Positions 40,255 through 53,011 of a DNA stretch of 64,000 bases are shown in pieces. The notes under the pieces were generated by a model, which was not told where the DNA came from, did not search any database, and saw nothing but the letters and a program-made list of their open reading frames with translations. This DNA comes from Pogostemon cablin (taxonomy: Eukaryota > Streptophyta > Magnoliopsida > Lamiales > Lamiaceae). The stretch is from NCBI GenBank assembly GCA_023678885.1, contig CM042982.1:3720001-3784000 (forward strand), given 5' to 3'. The translations under genes and the position numbers were made by a program. Position 1 is the first letter of the stretch. The number at the start of each line of letters is the position of its first letter.

Positions 40255-40452
40255 TACTCAGTCTGTCTCATCCATAAATCTTGCAAGTGGATTAAAAAGT
40301 ATTACTCATATTATTTTATGTGTAGTTGATAATTATTTTAATAGTTAGTGGTAGGTCCATGTAGGGCATTTTTATTTAATCAAATGATAACCTTTAAATG
40401 GAACATACAATATACTAAATTGAAAACTTTTCGGCAGGAACGATGAAGTACT
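40255..40452. mobile_element. Degenerate Stowaway-like MITE
   Basis: It begins actcagtctgtctcatccat and ends caggaacgatgaagtact. The interior (gtggattaaaaagtattact, gtggtaggtccatgt) is typical, the tips have decayed. Confidence 0.5.
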
Positions 40453-40502
40453 AATTAGGATTTCAAATCATAAAATAATTTAACGATTGTTGTAATAAAT
40501 TT

Positions 40503-40766
40503 TACTATAATTGAAATGTCTTTTACTCCCTCCGTCTCATTGAAACGTACGCGTTTTTCCATTTTAGCCCGTCCCAATATAAAGTGTGCATTTCCCTTTT
40601 TGGCAAGAGGACCCACACATATTAATTATTTTTCTCTCTATGGCCCACATGTCATACTAATACACCTACCCACTTTACATTAATATATTATTTCTCTCAC
40701 CTCAATCCACATTAAAATATCGTGCAAAAAACAAACGCGTACGTTGTAACGGGACGAAGAGAGTAA
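40503..40766. mobile_element. Stowaway-like MITE
   Basis: The left tip tactccctccgtctcattga, with acgtacgcg just inside, pairs with the right end cgcgtacgttgtaacgggac followed by gaagagagta. Confidence 0.85.
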
Positions 40767-41203
40767 TTTATTATTATTATTAAAATAATATATTAATTAT
40801 GTGACAAATTCTTTTAAGTATGATATTCAGCCATCGAACATGTAAAATATATGTATGGAGGGGTAAACTGGTCTTTTTCTATAAGGACTGCATAGTCTAA
40901 AATGTTTTGGTTGTACTAGGTTTGGGGCACCTCAACCCGGGAATTTTATAAGTAATAAACAATATTGCTAACTTTAGATGAACAATCTCTCCTATCCGTC
41001 CAGTAAAACAAAAAAAAAAAATCTAAAAATGACGAGGACAATGAGCTAAAAGGGCTGTTTCGTAATAATAAAGTGAAATCCACTGTGGAAGCTAAACAAA
41101 AGTTAACAACATAAGCAAGAGATATTTGCATTTTCCACCTCAAGCTAACAAAGAATCTCAAGTTAAAAAGCAGAACCGACATGAAAGTGCTACAAAGCAC
41201 TTA

Positions 41204-43596
41204 CTAATCCAATATGTAAGGACTTGAAGGATAGGAGCTAGAAATTAGCCACACGTGTGCACCATCATGAAGATCTTGCAAGGTATAATCCTGTCGCTGC
41301 AAGTGGAAACAAATTTAGAGGGAGGCGAGAATGACAATGAAGAATATACAAGATGAATAAAAATGACTACATGATGACATGAATCAAGAAGCAGGATAAA
41401 CAACCGCAATTAGTCTTACTTGTTTCTATGTGATAATATGTACACGACTGTAAACTGCCCATTCATTGGGCATTTAGGGGGAAACTAAGAACCCATTTCA
41501 TACAAGTCAAATAACCATAGCTTGAAAACAATAGTATGTGATTAACCTGCATGTTTGTAGAAGACTGATTTTAAAGAATGTTTCGATAGCATCAAATAGA
41601 ACTCGGTGGAAAAAGTCCAATATCATATTTCAAGCAACCATGTATGACAACTAATAAGATATGAAGAATAAAAACCACATAAAACTAAGTGAAGAATAAA
41701 AAAATATTAAGTGTTAGCATTTGAATGATTTCATGTAGGCATGAACTGTTGCAGCAAGAAAATTTGTGACATTTCTGAGCTCTACTCATAATGTAGAGGA
41801 GAAAGTTGTTGAATTATTTTCCTTAATAAATTCGGCAAGTCTCTATGTGTGCATAATCATGAATAAAATCCATCAATGACTTTGTCGAAAATTAAAATCA
41901 TTAAAAATAGCAGATATATCACATAAATAATTCAGCAGGAGAAGTGAGTCGAGGCGAACCAGATGCAGATAAACTTAGAGGCGCGAAACAGGATGGGGTC
42001 AGTCGGGGGGTGTGCTAGCCTAAGAGCTAGTAATGGACCATGTGCAACATGTGGCCGGCAGTTATTAATGACGGGTAAAATAGTTATAACAATTAAAAAA
42101 ATCTACTCAAAATTTAATCAGTAAACGGGGGAGAAGAATATGAACAAAGCAGCATCTTAGAATTGGCTTTGAATAGAAGTTGTTCGTTGTGGCGAAACAT
42201 CTTCTGAAGAATTCAAACAATAACATCATTCAAACTAAAATCAAAATAAGTTATTTTGTTAAGAAATGCAGTAGTTCCAAAAATATTTTCACTTATAAAC
42301 AACAATTCCTTACAAATTAAAAGATAATACATGCAAAAACAGGAGATCAGGATAACAAATCATTATTACTCGAAAATTTTGGAATAGTGACCTAAGCAGA
42401 ACTTGCCCATCCGACGTTAAATAAAAAGATAAAGAAAAAGAGCAAGACATAATCCAAGCTCATATGAGATTCAATTGTAGAGCAAGGTCAAATGTATGTA
42501 ATGTAACAGACAAAGAATGAAAGTTCAAGGAATTTAAATAAAGCAAAAGAACTAACCAAGAAGTGCGTATCAAGAATTCTATTGAAATTTAATGAAGTAG
42601 TACTAATGAATCAACCACAACACGTTCATTTCAATGTGTCTAAACATACTTCAAGCACATTCAAAACAAACAAAGTGCAGTTTTGATCTTAACTCAATGA
42701 TTTCAATGCATGATGCTACAAAAAAGATCAAACCTGACTACAACAGAACCCAAACTGTGATCAACAAGAACAACGTTTATTTTGATTAAGAGAGAAAGAG
42801 AAGTATACTTACAGCAGCAGAAGAACTAAGTCCCAAATCGCACCACAAATATATCCATTGCATATGAGTATCCACCTAAATAGCCAGAACAAAAGTTTAT
42901 ATAAGAATTTAAAAACTTTTGTTTGCTAACTTAACCATAGATATCTGAGCTATTCCACATATATCATCAAAGCAATACTGAATAAAAAATTACTCTTTAA
43001 GGATCAATGTAATCTAAACTTGAAAATTGAGCTAAATGAAAATTAGTGTAGCAAGTAGATGCCGAATGGATTACGTTAAGAGTTTGTGAAAGCCACAATT
43101 TATATAATAAAAGTGTGCATATTGAGAAATGATAATTGCACACCATACATCTCTATGTGATCAGATTACAAAGAACATAAACGATGGACATAACTCGAGA
43201 GAAAAAGTGAAATATGTTCTTAGCCACCTTTTTCAGGCTTTTAATCATGAGAGAAATCTATTTTTGTCCCCTAATGTTAATTTCCATAGCTAAAACTGTC
43301 CCGTATGTTGCAACCTTGAGAAAAAAAAGTCAACAATTCCCACTCATTTCCGCATCAATGATTCAATCCATCATGAGTTATATGCTTAAGCCAAGTAACA
43401 ATATTTCTATCTTAATGAATGAGAAGAAAATAAATACATCACCAAGTGACATAAATTCAATTAAGACTCTCATTCAAAAATGTGCTGCAGATAAACATAC
43501 ATACAGTAAAAAAAACTTACTTGTGTTCATGTGAAGAAGTTCAATTATTGTGAACGCCAGGATATTAGAGGAATAGAAAACATAGTTAGAATTCAT
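41204..43596 (-). CDS. Candidate split gene or lncRNA, unit B (unknown)
   Basis: Two minus-strand exons fit in phase 0: 42813-42875 (VDTHMQWIYLWCDLGLSSSA, then A) and 41204-41296 (RQDYTLQDLHDGAHVWLISS, continuing to ...PYILD and a TAG stop), each with good GT-AG signals. Upstream, 43521-43596 starts with ATG (MNSNYVFYSSNILAFTIIEL, then LHMNT), looks membrane-like and ends at a gtaagt donor, but its phase (1) does not fit the next exon. Joining them directly would end in an early stop. A CT-rich leader (43620-43740 on this strand) lies before it. Either an exon is missing from my model, or this is a spliced non-coding RNA with accidental frames. No family recognised. Confidence 0.3.
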
Positions 43597-43763
43597 ATCT
43601 GAGAATTGGAGACTTCAGGTAGAAGACGAAAAATCAAGCAGCATAGAAGCAGATGAGTCGGTGGCGGAGAGATTGAAGAGGGAGTGAGAGCGAGGGAGTG
43701 AGAGTGAGGGAGTGAGGACACGTTTTCTTCCACGCCACGTAAGGAAGGGATGGGAGTGACCGG

Positions 43764-45448
43764 CTACGGGCTTGAAACTGGCCACTCAGCTACATTCCAC
43801 TCCTGTGAAGAAGAACCCTTTGCATGACCTGAATCATTTAATTTGACAGCATTTCGTGGAAGTTGACCTTTATCCACCCTATATATACCAAAGAGACATT
43901 TTGAAAAATTATTTCACGAGCATATAAATGCAGTACCTAAATCAATTGCATTTCCACAAGGCATATGAACATGGAAAATTATGCTTATAAAAAAGGATTA
44001 CCTAGTAAAAAACAGGATCAAGCATTTTAAAAGCATTAAATAATTCATTTTTCAGAGCAGGTAAAGTAATGCTCAAAAAGTAATTTCTATTAGTGAGGAG
44101 GAAACATTAATTGGAATCACAGTGTTCAACAAGCCATTAATTAGAAGCCATTCTTGCATACACTTTCAATTCAAAAATATTGAATGAAGATGAAAAAACT
44201 TGGTATAGATAGTACCTAAGTCCCGATGCCTGATGAAGTTTAGGATCAATGGCTGTAGTTACTATAGCAAGATTACTAAGCTGCGATTCCACACCCATTG
44301 TTCGCTCGGTGCGTCTGAAAAATACAGAGTACAAGTGAAACACAGAGGGAATACACTTCATACCCCATTATCATACCAAACAAAATGTAATACATTGATT
44401 TTAAATAATTTTGATTTCTTTTCAATTTGATACCTCTTCTAATGAAATACATTGCCTTCAAGTAATTAAGTAATAAATGTAAACAACACACTCAATCATA
44501 AGATAACTATCCCTCATTATAATATTAAACAATGTTCAAGAGGACTTTTTGCTTGAAGGGCCTTAGGAGACAAAACCAACTGGTAACCCTATATGCATGG
44601 AATCAAAGTTAGAACTCAATACAAATAATTAATGCAAGGCCTTCTCTTCAAACTGAACACTCACCAACTAACTGAATAGCACATGCAGGTAGAAGCCTGG
44701 AAAAAACATATTAAATGAAAACAAAAAGGGAAAAAACCAAAGCAAATTGGGCAACCAACCTCCATTACTATATTTCCTTGAAGGTCTGGAAATATTTATA
44801 GTTAGAATGTATGTGTTCAGATATCTCTGTTCCTCACACACTCACTTTGTAAAGTTAATTTATTATGCATGTTCAACAAAGATTTATTGTTCAGACTATA
44901 TATATCAAAATAAGTTGGAAAAAGTTCAAGCCAAACAAACCAGTCCTGTGCGTATACGGTATGTCCAAAGCCACGACATTAATCGCAGTAAAGCAAACAA
45001 AGGGAGAAGCCTACGGCACGAAAACAAAAGAAAACAAAATTAAGGATTTCCCTTGAAATTGCTCACCAAACCAAAGCAAAGGAAGAAAGAACTTTAGTAT
45101 GAGTGACGTGTAAAATTGGACTAAAAAACCAAGGGCATCGACCAATTTGCAAGAAAAACAATCTTTAAAAAGGAATTACAGTGGCGAGGAAAAGAATTAG
45201 AGATACCTAGGTCTAATTTATGTCTGATTTCGGCGATCTGTGACGGCAAAGACAACATGCAGCCTTAAATTTGAGCCCACAAAAGAGCGATTAACTTGGT
45301 ATTTGAAGATATTATCGGGAGGAAGGCGGCTAACAAGACGGTGGCGCCGGAGAGTGAAACGATTTGAAGATATTATCCGGAGGAGGGGGCGAATAGGACG
45401 GAGGTGCCGGAGAGTGAAACGATGGTGGAAGTGTTGAGCCTTCGACAT
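43764..45448 (-). CDS. Candidate split gene or lncRNA, unit A (unknown)
   Basis: Two minus-strand exons join cleanly (phase 2 to 1): 44216-44314 (GVESQLSNLAIVTTAIDPKL, then HQASGLR) and 43764-43878 (VDKGQLPRNAVKLNDSGHAK, then GSSSQEWNVAEWPVSSP and TAG). An ATG lies in the first of these (about 44298), so a 65-aa product is possible. Other exon-like pieces are ATG at 45260 (MLSLPSQIAEIRHKLDL, donor near 45208), 44659-44690 (LLPACAIQLVG, donor gtgagt) and 44540-44588, but I could not connect their phases. The 5' region near 45300-45430 holds a duplicated segment. It may be a real gene with an incomplete model, or a decayed one. No family recognised. Confidence 0.35.
45300..45424. repeat. Degenerate tandem repeat of about 63 bp
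   Basis: The segments from about 45301 and 45364 both run through gaagatattatc, ggagga, gg(t/a)gccggagagtgaaac and gat. They lie in the inferred 5' region of unit A. Confidence 0.75.
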
Positions 45449-45611
45449 TTAGTCTTATGAAAATCACGAAGAAGAAGAGAATATTTTCAACCAAGCCACG
45501 CGGATGAATATTGATGACTGGAAGAAAACGAATACGACACGTAGCACTTCCTTTTAACCTGCAACCGGACTGAAACTGGCCACGATCAGGTTCAAGGCCT
45601 ATTATATATAG

Positions 45612-45884
45612 TACTCCCTCCGTCCCGGAGAAGTTGGTATAATTTTTTTTTGGACACGGAGATTAAGGAGTATAATAATTTAATGTAAAGTGAAGTAAAG
45701 TGAAGTGAGAGAAATAATATTTAATGTATAGTGGGTAGTTGTATTATAGGTGATATGTGGGCCATGAAAATAGATTAATTGTTTTGTGTGGGTCCCATGT
45801 ACTAAAAAAGAAATATGTCAACTTTAGTAGGACAAATCAAAAGGAAAAGTGTGTTAACTTATATAGGATAGATGGAGTAATAGA
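45612..45884. mobile_element. Stowaway-like MITE
   Basis: The left tip tactccctccgtcccggaga pairs with the right end ataggatagatggagtaata. The interior has gtgggtagttgtattatagg and gtgggtcccatgt. Confidence 0.8.
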
Positions 45885-46187
45885 TATAGAAGTTTAGGCA
45901 TATAATAAACATGTTATAATGTGCAAGAAAATCACTTTTGAGGGACACTTTATAAAAATTAAAAACTACTCCACTTCAAAACGTCAAGCTAGTTTATTTA
46001 TTTATAAATAAATATATAATCGCAAAAGAAGAAAATATATATGAACACTTTAACTTTAATAAAATAATAAAAGAGGGACTAGGGTACAACCTTGGTCCCC
46101 ATCCTTCTTAACTAATTCCTACTCCTTCATTAATGTTGTTTTTTTTAATTTTTTTTATTTAAATGACTATTATACCCCAAACCCTAA

Positions 46188-46303
46188 GGGATAATTATAC
46201 CCTAAACCACAAAGGTAAAATTACAATTATATCCTAAACCCTAAACCCTAGGAGATAATTATACCTAAACCACAAGGGTAAAATTACAATTATATCCCTA
46301 AAA
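46188..46303 (+). repeat. Tandem repeat with telomere-like CCCTAAA motifs
   Basis: Two copies of a unit of about 55-63 bp (gataattatacc, ctaaaccaca, ggtaaaattacaattatatc). The first ends in a cctaaaccctaaaccctagg run. Confidence 0.85.
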
Positions 46304-46768
46304 TTAAAAAAAAAAGTAATGTACAGCAACAATTAAAAAAAAACACATACACTGAAAGTGAAGGAAGGAGGTTGTACTAATTGGAGGTTGTATACTAGTT
46401 TTTTTTGCCAAATAATGAAGAGTACCCGTCAAATTGGAATTCCAAACGCCCTCGAAATATTTAATAGGTTGTCTGTAAATATTTATTTATATGTTTATAA
46501 CGGAAAAATAAAATCAATTCCTAGCTGGCATATGCAAAGTCTTGATAAAATATTGTTTTAAAAGAGAAATAATAATAAATAAATAAATAAATAAAATAAA
46601 ATAAAAAAGGGATGGTGGAGGAGAGAGCAGGATGTGCACCGTGAAAAGGGCATATTCTTTGGATTGGTTTGTTTGGTCACAAATGGTGGTTTGTGGGGTT
46701 GCCTTTCTGAGGACAATGCCTACTAACACCCCACCACAATCTACTTTCACTTCCTACTTTTTTTTTTA

Positions 46769-46804
<36 letters not shown>

Positions 46805-47060
46805 TTATCCACCCTCTTTTCTTTTTTTTTTTTTGCTCAGAATTTTCACATTTGCTCTATGAATTAGCTCATGTTTCAAATGGTCTAATTATTATTATTA
46901 TTATTTTTAATTGCCAGGGCTCATATCTTCTTGAATTTTCTTTTTAGTCATAGGCCATATTTTTTTCCCCCGAATTGTTACACCTTTACATCTAGTCATC
47001 TATACTTATGATAGTGGTGTATTTAGTTTTTTCATGTATGATTTACTGTGTAATGAGAAA
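46304..47060. other. Intergenic DNA, no gene seen
   Basis: It contains (att)n near 46767-46805 and a less AT-rich block (46600-46745) that looks like leader or promoter DNA without a following gene. Confidence 0.5.
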
Positions 47061-47067
47061 AGAGATA

Positions 47068-47300
47068 CTTCATCTGTACGCTTCTAGGTATCAATTTTAC
47101 TATTTTTGGCGTCCGCTTCAAAGGTATTTATATTTAGTAAAAAAATACACAATATGACCCACTATTTCCCTCTAATTCAACTACCCACTTTACATATAAT
47201 AATAATACTCCTCAATCCACGTGAAAAAAAGCAAATGGATACCATAGAACCAGACACGTGCAAAAAGCAAATGGATACCTTAGAATCGGATAGAGGAAAT
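47068..47300. mobile_element. Stowaway-like MITE, reverse copy of the 33767 subfamily
   Basis: It ends caaatggataccttagaatc and begins catctgtacgcttctaggta. The interior reads as the complement of the 33767-33971 element. Confidence 0.7.
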
Positions 47301-48000
47301 ATAATTTTCTAATGTATGGTGGATAGTTGTATTAATATTGTATGTTAGTCTCATTTATTTAAAAGAAAAATGGATCATTTGTATTAGAATGAATTAAAAT
47401 GACAAAATGCACCTCCTCCAAAAGAAATGAGGGAGTATTATATTTTAGTATGAAATTTTCCATTAGATAAGTAACACGTACCTAAGAGTGAAGTTTTCAA
47501 TTTATTTCCTTTTTCTATGATGTATATTTTAGTATGACATTTCTCATTTTATAAGTAATACATACATGAAAGTAAAGTTTTTAAATTTCTTTTTTTTTTA
47601 AATATAAATTTTATGTTTTAAATTTCTTTTCTTTTTAAGATATACTCCAAATTTTATTCTATACATATCATTCATTCCACGAACAAAATATAATACCAAA
47701 ATTTAACGTGATACAAATCACTGTTTATTTAGCGTGATACAAATCAATATTTTAGGCCCCTTGAATTAATTTCCTTGATGCGCAGCTAAATAAGCCTCAT
47801 AATACTATAAGCAATACTTGTGTGAAACTGTTTCAGATAAGTACACCTATAAAAGACATAACAATATTATTACTTTCGCTATAAAATGTTATCACTTTTT
47901 ATTTATACTATAAATTATTTTTAAAATAGCTTGCTACAACATTATTATTTTTTATCGATTGAGTATCACGCTTTGTTAATAATATTATCACTTTTTATAT

Positions 48001-48162
48001 GTCTATATGAGACGATCTCACCCATTACTATATCAGAACATAACAATTTAATTAGTAATATATTTATTTTAATTATTAGTTGTCTTGGTATGAGACTATG
48101 TCACCCGTTACTATATTAGAACATAACAATTTAATTAATAATATATTTTTTTAATCATTAGT
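48001..48162 (+). repeat. 81-bp tandem duplication
   Basis: Copies 48001-48081 and 48082-48162 share catataacaatttaattarta-like DNA and tcaccc(a/g)ttactatat, with about 85-90% identity by eye. Confidence 0.85.
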
Positions 48163-49830
48163 TATTTGATTGGCCTTAATAATTAGTTAGTTGTCTTGGT
48201 AAGGATGATTAAATCGTTGCTCTCTATTATATTTTCTGTCATCATGATACACATATACGCAGAATTATTAATTTTTAATTTATATAACTAAATTATTATT
48301 AATATAACGAATTCAAATATTAAAATTTATTTTGAAAATTTTTATTTTTATTATATAATTCTTCAGTCTCATTACTATATTTTTATTGATTCAAATTTAG
48401 ATTCAAATTTTAATATAATATTTAAGTAAAATAATTATTTAAAAATTAATTAATTGATTTGAATGTTTATTTAAAATAAATTTTAATTTATATTATATAT
48501 ATATAATTTTCTATTATTAATTTTTTTAAAATCTAACATTAATTGAGTGACTCAAATAAATGTTTTAATTACATAATGTACATGTAACATTGTAACGTGT
48601 TTGAATTAATCATTTACATTAAATTTATATCAATTAATTTTTAATATACAAATTCAGAGAATCACAATTAAATATGAAAGATAATTTTTAAATCCTATAA
48701 TATAGGAAGATAATTAAATATAGAAATTTAATTGTTACCACCGAAATTAGTCTGGACAAGTATTTAAAATAGAGAGACTATCTTGTGTGAGACGGGTTTT
48801 TGTGAGACGGTTGTGAGACGAGTTGACCATTATTAAAGTATATGCTTATTTGTAGTTAAAGTATGCCAATAATAAATCATATTATAATATTCTAAAATCA
48901 TATTTTAATTCATCATTCATCATACTTTACAAAACATACTTTAACAATTATTAAACATATTTTATTTATATAATAGACATACTTTAATACGTCTAATAAA
49001 TGGTCTCACATAATAAGCGTCGATACACCAATTTAACGTATACTAATAAAAATATCAAAAATCGTGAAAAATTAAAAAAACTTGTAAACTCAAAAAAGAA
49101 AAAATCAAATATTAAATTTTAGAGATTAATATAAATAATTTTAATTTATGAATACAATTCAAAATTTTGATAAAATTAACTGTTAATATACTCAATAGTT
49201 TGAGGTCTGTCTGTTTAATAGTATAAAACAATTAATATAAGATTGATGACTATATGTGTATAACTTTTATTCTATATTTTATACATGTTTCTTACTAAGT
49301 CGTATACTTTTTTCACATTTAGTTTTTCATTAAAAAAACTATCATTCATATGTGTATAACTTTTTATTCAATGTTGTATACATGTTTTTTAATAATTGTA
49401 TATTTTTACACTCAAATTTTTTATTAAAAAAACTAACAAAAAAATTCACTAACAAAATTTATACATTTTTGTTCATAATTAATTGTATACGTTTCTGGAG
49501 GTACTGCACTGTATCTTGAGATGCACCTTAGCTAAAATATAAAATATGTAATGTCATTTTCTTCTATATAATATTGATAAAATTGATATGAGCCCATTAA
49601 AATTAGAAAGTTCTAATACACTTAATTCAAAACATGTCAGTACTATATTCTTCAACGGTAATGGTTCAAATAGTTTGTACTTGTATTTATAATTTCTTTT
49701 TAAAAAAATATACTTAATTGTTGAAGTAAGATTAAAAAAATATATATCTAACGAAAAAAAATTTCAACAAAAATTCAAGAGTGTAAGTTCACCTTTCCAA
49801 CATTGACAAATCATTACGGAATGTTGGGGA
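48163..49830. other. AT-rich intergenic DNA, decayed repeats
   Basis: No gene is seen. 48770-49020 looks like a MITE with gagacg-rich ends. 49235-49400 contains a direct repeat of a segment with atatgtgtataactttt and gtatacatgttt. Confidence 0.5.
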
Positions 49831-49835
49831 GTTGA

Positions 49836-50078
49836 GGCTGCACAGGGCAGGTTGGAGTAGCGGACAAGGCTGATTACAGCAAGCCTGCTGATAACTACAA
49901 TGCTGATGACGGTGCTGGTGGAGTAGGAGTTGAGGATGCTAGTGGCAAGATTGGAGTAGCGGACAAGGCTGATTACAGCAAGCCTGCTGATAACTACAAT
50001 GCTGATGACGGTGCTGATGGAGTAGGAGTTGAGGATGCTAGTGGCAAGACAACGGTTTTGCTAATGGAAAAAATTTAG
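49836..50078 (+). pseudogene. Gene fragment with a 33-codon tandem repeat
   Basis: Two 99-bp units (49854-49952 and 49953-50051) are almost identical and stay open in one frame. Each encodes GVADKADYSKPADNYNADDG, then AxGVGVEDASGK. The frame is open from 49836 to a TAG at 50076. It has no ATG or intron signals at its edges. A third, partial and frame-shifted copy of the unit's end lies just upstream (about 49826-49853). The block is far more GC-rich than the AT desert around it, so it is probably a captured or relict piece of a repetitive, Asp/Ala/Gly-rich protein gene. I do not recognise the family. Confidence 0.6.
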
Positions 50079-50320
50079 AAAAAATAATGAGGAAAACTTG
50101 CGTAAGATCATTTTACATAAAATTTTTAATTCTTTGTAATTATTTATATTTAATTGAGAGTCTGATTTTTTTTATTTTTTTTTTGTAAATTTTTTTTGGA
50201 AACATCCTCTATATTTTCAAGGATCGTATTTTGATTTACCGATATAGATATGAAGTACATAAAAAATCCTTCTCGAATATTCAGAAAATATTAGAAAATA
50301 GTTATATTCGTTTAAATTTT

Positions 50321-50545
50321 AATAAAATATCAAGATATATTAATATTGAAAAATAAATAAATATTTTTAAAAAAATTGATTATCAATTCAATAAAAGAAA
50401 CATGTTATTTAAAAAGTGGGTAAATAAATAAAATATCAAGATATATTAATATTGACAATTTAAAAAAATAAAAAAATTAAAATTTAATTAATTATCTATT
50501 CAATAAAAGAAAAACTATGCTATCTAAAAAGTGGGTAAATAATTT
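50321..50545 (+). repeat. Tandem duplication of about 106 bp
   Basis: Copies start at 50321 and 50427 (aataaaatatcaagatatat) and each ends with aaaaagtgggtaaataa. Confidence 0.85.
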
Positions 50546-51662
50546 TTTTTTCTATTAGGTTTATTAATTTTTGAAAGAGTTGCAGTTGGTGCATGCATAC
50601 ATTTATACGTATAAATTTTTATTTAGTGGTGTTATATAAATTTTTTAATAATTGTATAGTATTTTTATATTTAATTTTTAATTAAAAACTAATAGAAAAA
50701 TCCGCTAATAAAGTGTATACATTTTTATTTATCGATATATATATATTTTTTTTTATAAGTGTATAAGTTTCTAAAAGTTAGTGCAACGGTGCACCTGGAT
50801 GCACATGACATGATAAGTGACATTTTCTAGCTTTTGAAATTAGTCCATTAGCTTTTTAAAATTCGACATTTTAGTCCATTTACTGATCGGAGCAGGTAAC
50901 CCAATCCATAATGCCACGTGACATTTCTTACATGACAAGAAAAATGAATATTTTAGTGCTTTTAAGTTAAACGTTTTTTTAAATTAGTCAATGATATAAT
51001 AAAAATTTGAAATTAATCCATTAATTTTTAAAATTAAAAATATATGTAGTATATATAGTGCTAGTATGTAAAAATAAGCATAGTACCGTAAATTAACCCG
51101 TATAACCTACAAAAATTCACCATCAACCTACCCATGAATGACTCATTCCGCAAATGATCCACTCTGAAAATAACTCACATTATTATGACTCGAATATAAC
51201 CTGCCTTATGCAAGGTTTATATTCCAATTTGATCTACCAATAACCCACCACATATAAATAAATAAAAATATTTTATGAATTATGCATTGCCCATTTCGAT
51301 AACATATTTTTTAAAATTTTATCTTTGGTTCATATTTAAAAAAAATCTATATAAAAATATCAAACTACCCCCTAAAAGCAAGTTTAAAAAATAACTTTTC
51401 TAGAACTTCGTATATACAGTAACTGTGAACTTCTTTATGGGACGAGTGAATATTTCTTTTTTGGATTGATGTGACCTATAAAAAATAATTACTTACACTC
51501 ATCTCACTACACATGAGACTCACACTAAATACTCGTTCAACTACCCGCTACACATTAAAATATTATATTCCTCAACCCATCAAACATTAAATTATTATAC
51601 TTCATATCCCACGATAAAAACAAATAATTTTGTATATGATTACGTATAAGGTGATGTAGCGA

Positions 51663-51757
<95 letters not shown>

Positions 51758-53000
51758 ATTTAATCATACAATTTAATTAGTTGAGATGGAGATTGAAGTT
51801 TGTCATCAGCTGAAATTTTGTTGTGATGAATAGAATGAATTAATGTAGATAGGTGTGTACTATGAAAACGTGGAGAGAATCACAATGTAGAGTTGTCGTG
51901 ATTAGAGCTCCACAGATTATGGGTGGCTTGCATTCATCTTTTGGATACCCTTTACACCAATATCACACCCTCTCTATCTCCTCTTCATTTGGATAAATTT
52001 TAACCTCCATTTTTTTTAAATAAAAAATATATTTAAATTTGCATTCTTATTACTTCTCATAAATGGTCCATTTCTGATCATATATTTTTCATATCTTCAC
52101 AAAACAGCAGTGTGATTTTCAACGTAAAGTGTTGTACGTCAATCGCAATCGAGGTTTTCTAGATTTTTTGGACTCCGTTTGTATCTACTTCAATAATGAG
52201 TTGCTATTTGTTAATTAAAAAAATTAAAAAAAGAGAGGCATATTATAATTTCTTTATCAATAAAAAGTATACTATATATTAGAAATGTTTTAGGATCCTC
52301 TACTCCACTGCACTCCTATTTCATCTTATATTATATAGGATGTAGAGTTGTCACAATACTCATTTTCTAATTTGAGTAATGTATCAACTCCAAATATAAT
52401 GTATACATCTACTTATATATTTTAACATTGTAACGATCTCATAATGATGATTTGTGGTGATCACACATTGTTATTCATCATGCCTCTTTCTTGTACATAA
52501 TGTGTTATTTTCATCTTTTTGGGTGGAATGTAAATTCCAACACCTTCAATTCCACGGATCCACGAATTTGAGTATAAATCAAAAGTTAATGCAGTAAAAA
52601 ATCTAGTTAATTCATTGATTTTTCAACTTCTTTTCATTCCAAAAAATCTAGTTAATCACATTATTCATTGAACTTTTAATGGTTAAAAAGCCTCCACGAG
52701 ATAGCCACAAAGTGACTAAGGGGGTAGTTGCTGATTTTAAGTGTTGCAATCATTATATATGGTGTATTAATTAAATTTTGATTTTATAATGGAAATAATT
52801 GATCATCTTACATTTTATATGCTGAATTAAATTTTAAATTTAGATTAGATTAGTGGTACCACCGCATAATGAAAGGACCAAACTGAAACTATAGTATTCT
52901 ATGGGGACCATAGAGCAAATATAGTATTCTATGGGGACCGAACGATTAAGGCCATGTTTGGTTTTCGTCGTATTTTGAAACAATTACAGAAAAAGAAGTT
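50546..53000. other. Intergenic DNA before CCB4
   Basis: No gene is seen. It contains the TA tract at 51664, a partial Stowaway-like stretch (51430-51620) and a moderately complex block (51780-51960). Confidence 0.5.
51664..51754. repeat. (TA)n microsatellite
   Basis: An alternating TA tract of about 91 bases. Confidence 0.97.
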
Positions 53001-53011
53001 TCCGACTTTCA

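Larger units (their letters stand above)
37400..40990. other. Intergenic DNA dominated by MITEs
   Basis: No gene is seen. At least four Stowaway-like elements or tips lie in it (separate entries), plus a single tip near 38670 (tactccctccattccgttta). Confidence 0.6.

Noticed and set aside
45218..45448. A 76-codon Arg/His-rich frame (MSKAQHFHHRF...)
   Set aside because: It is produced by the degenerate 63-bp repeat in the leader of unit A. A later ATG (45260) in another frame looks more protein-like.
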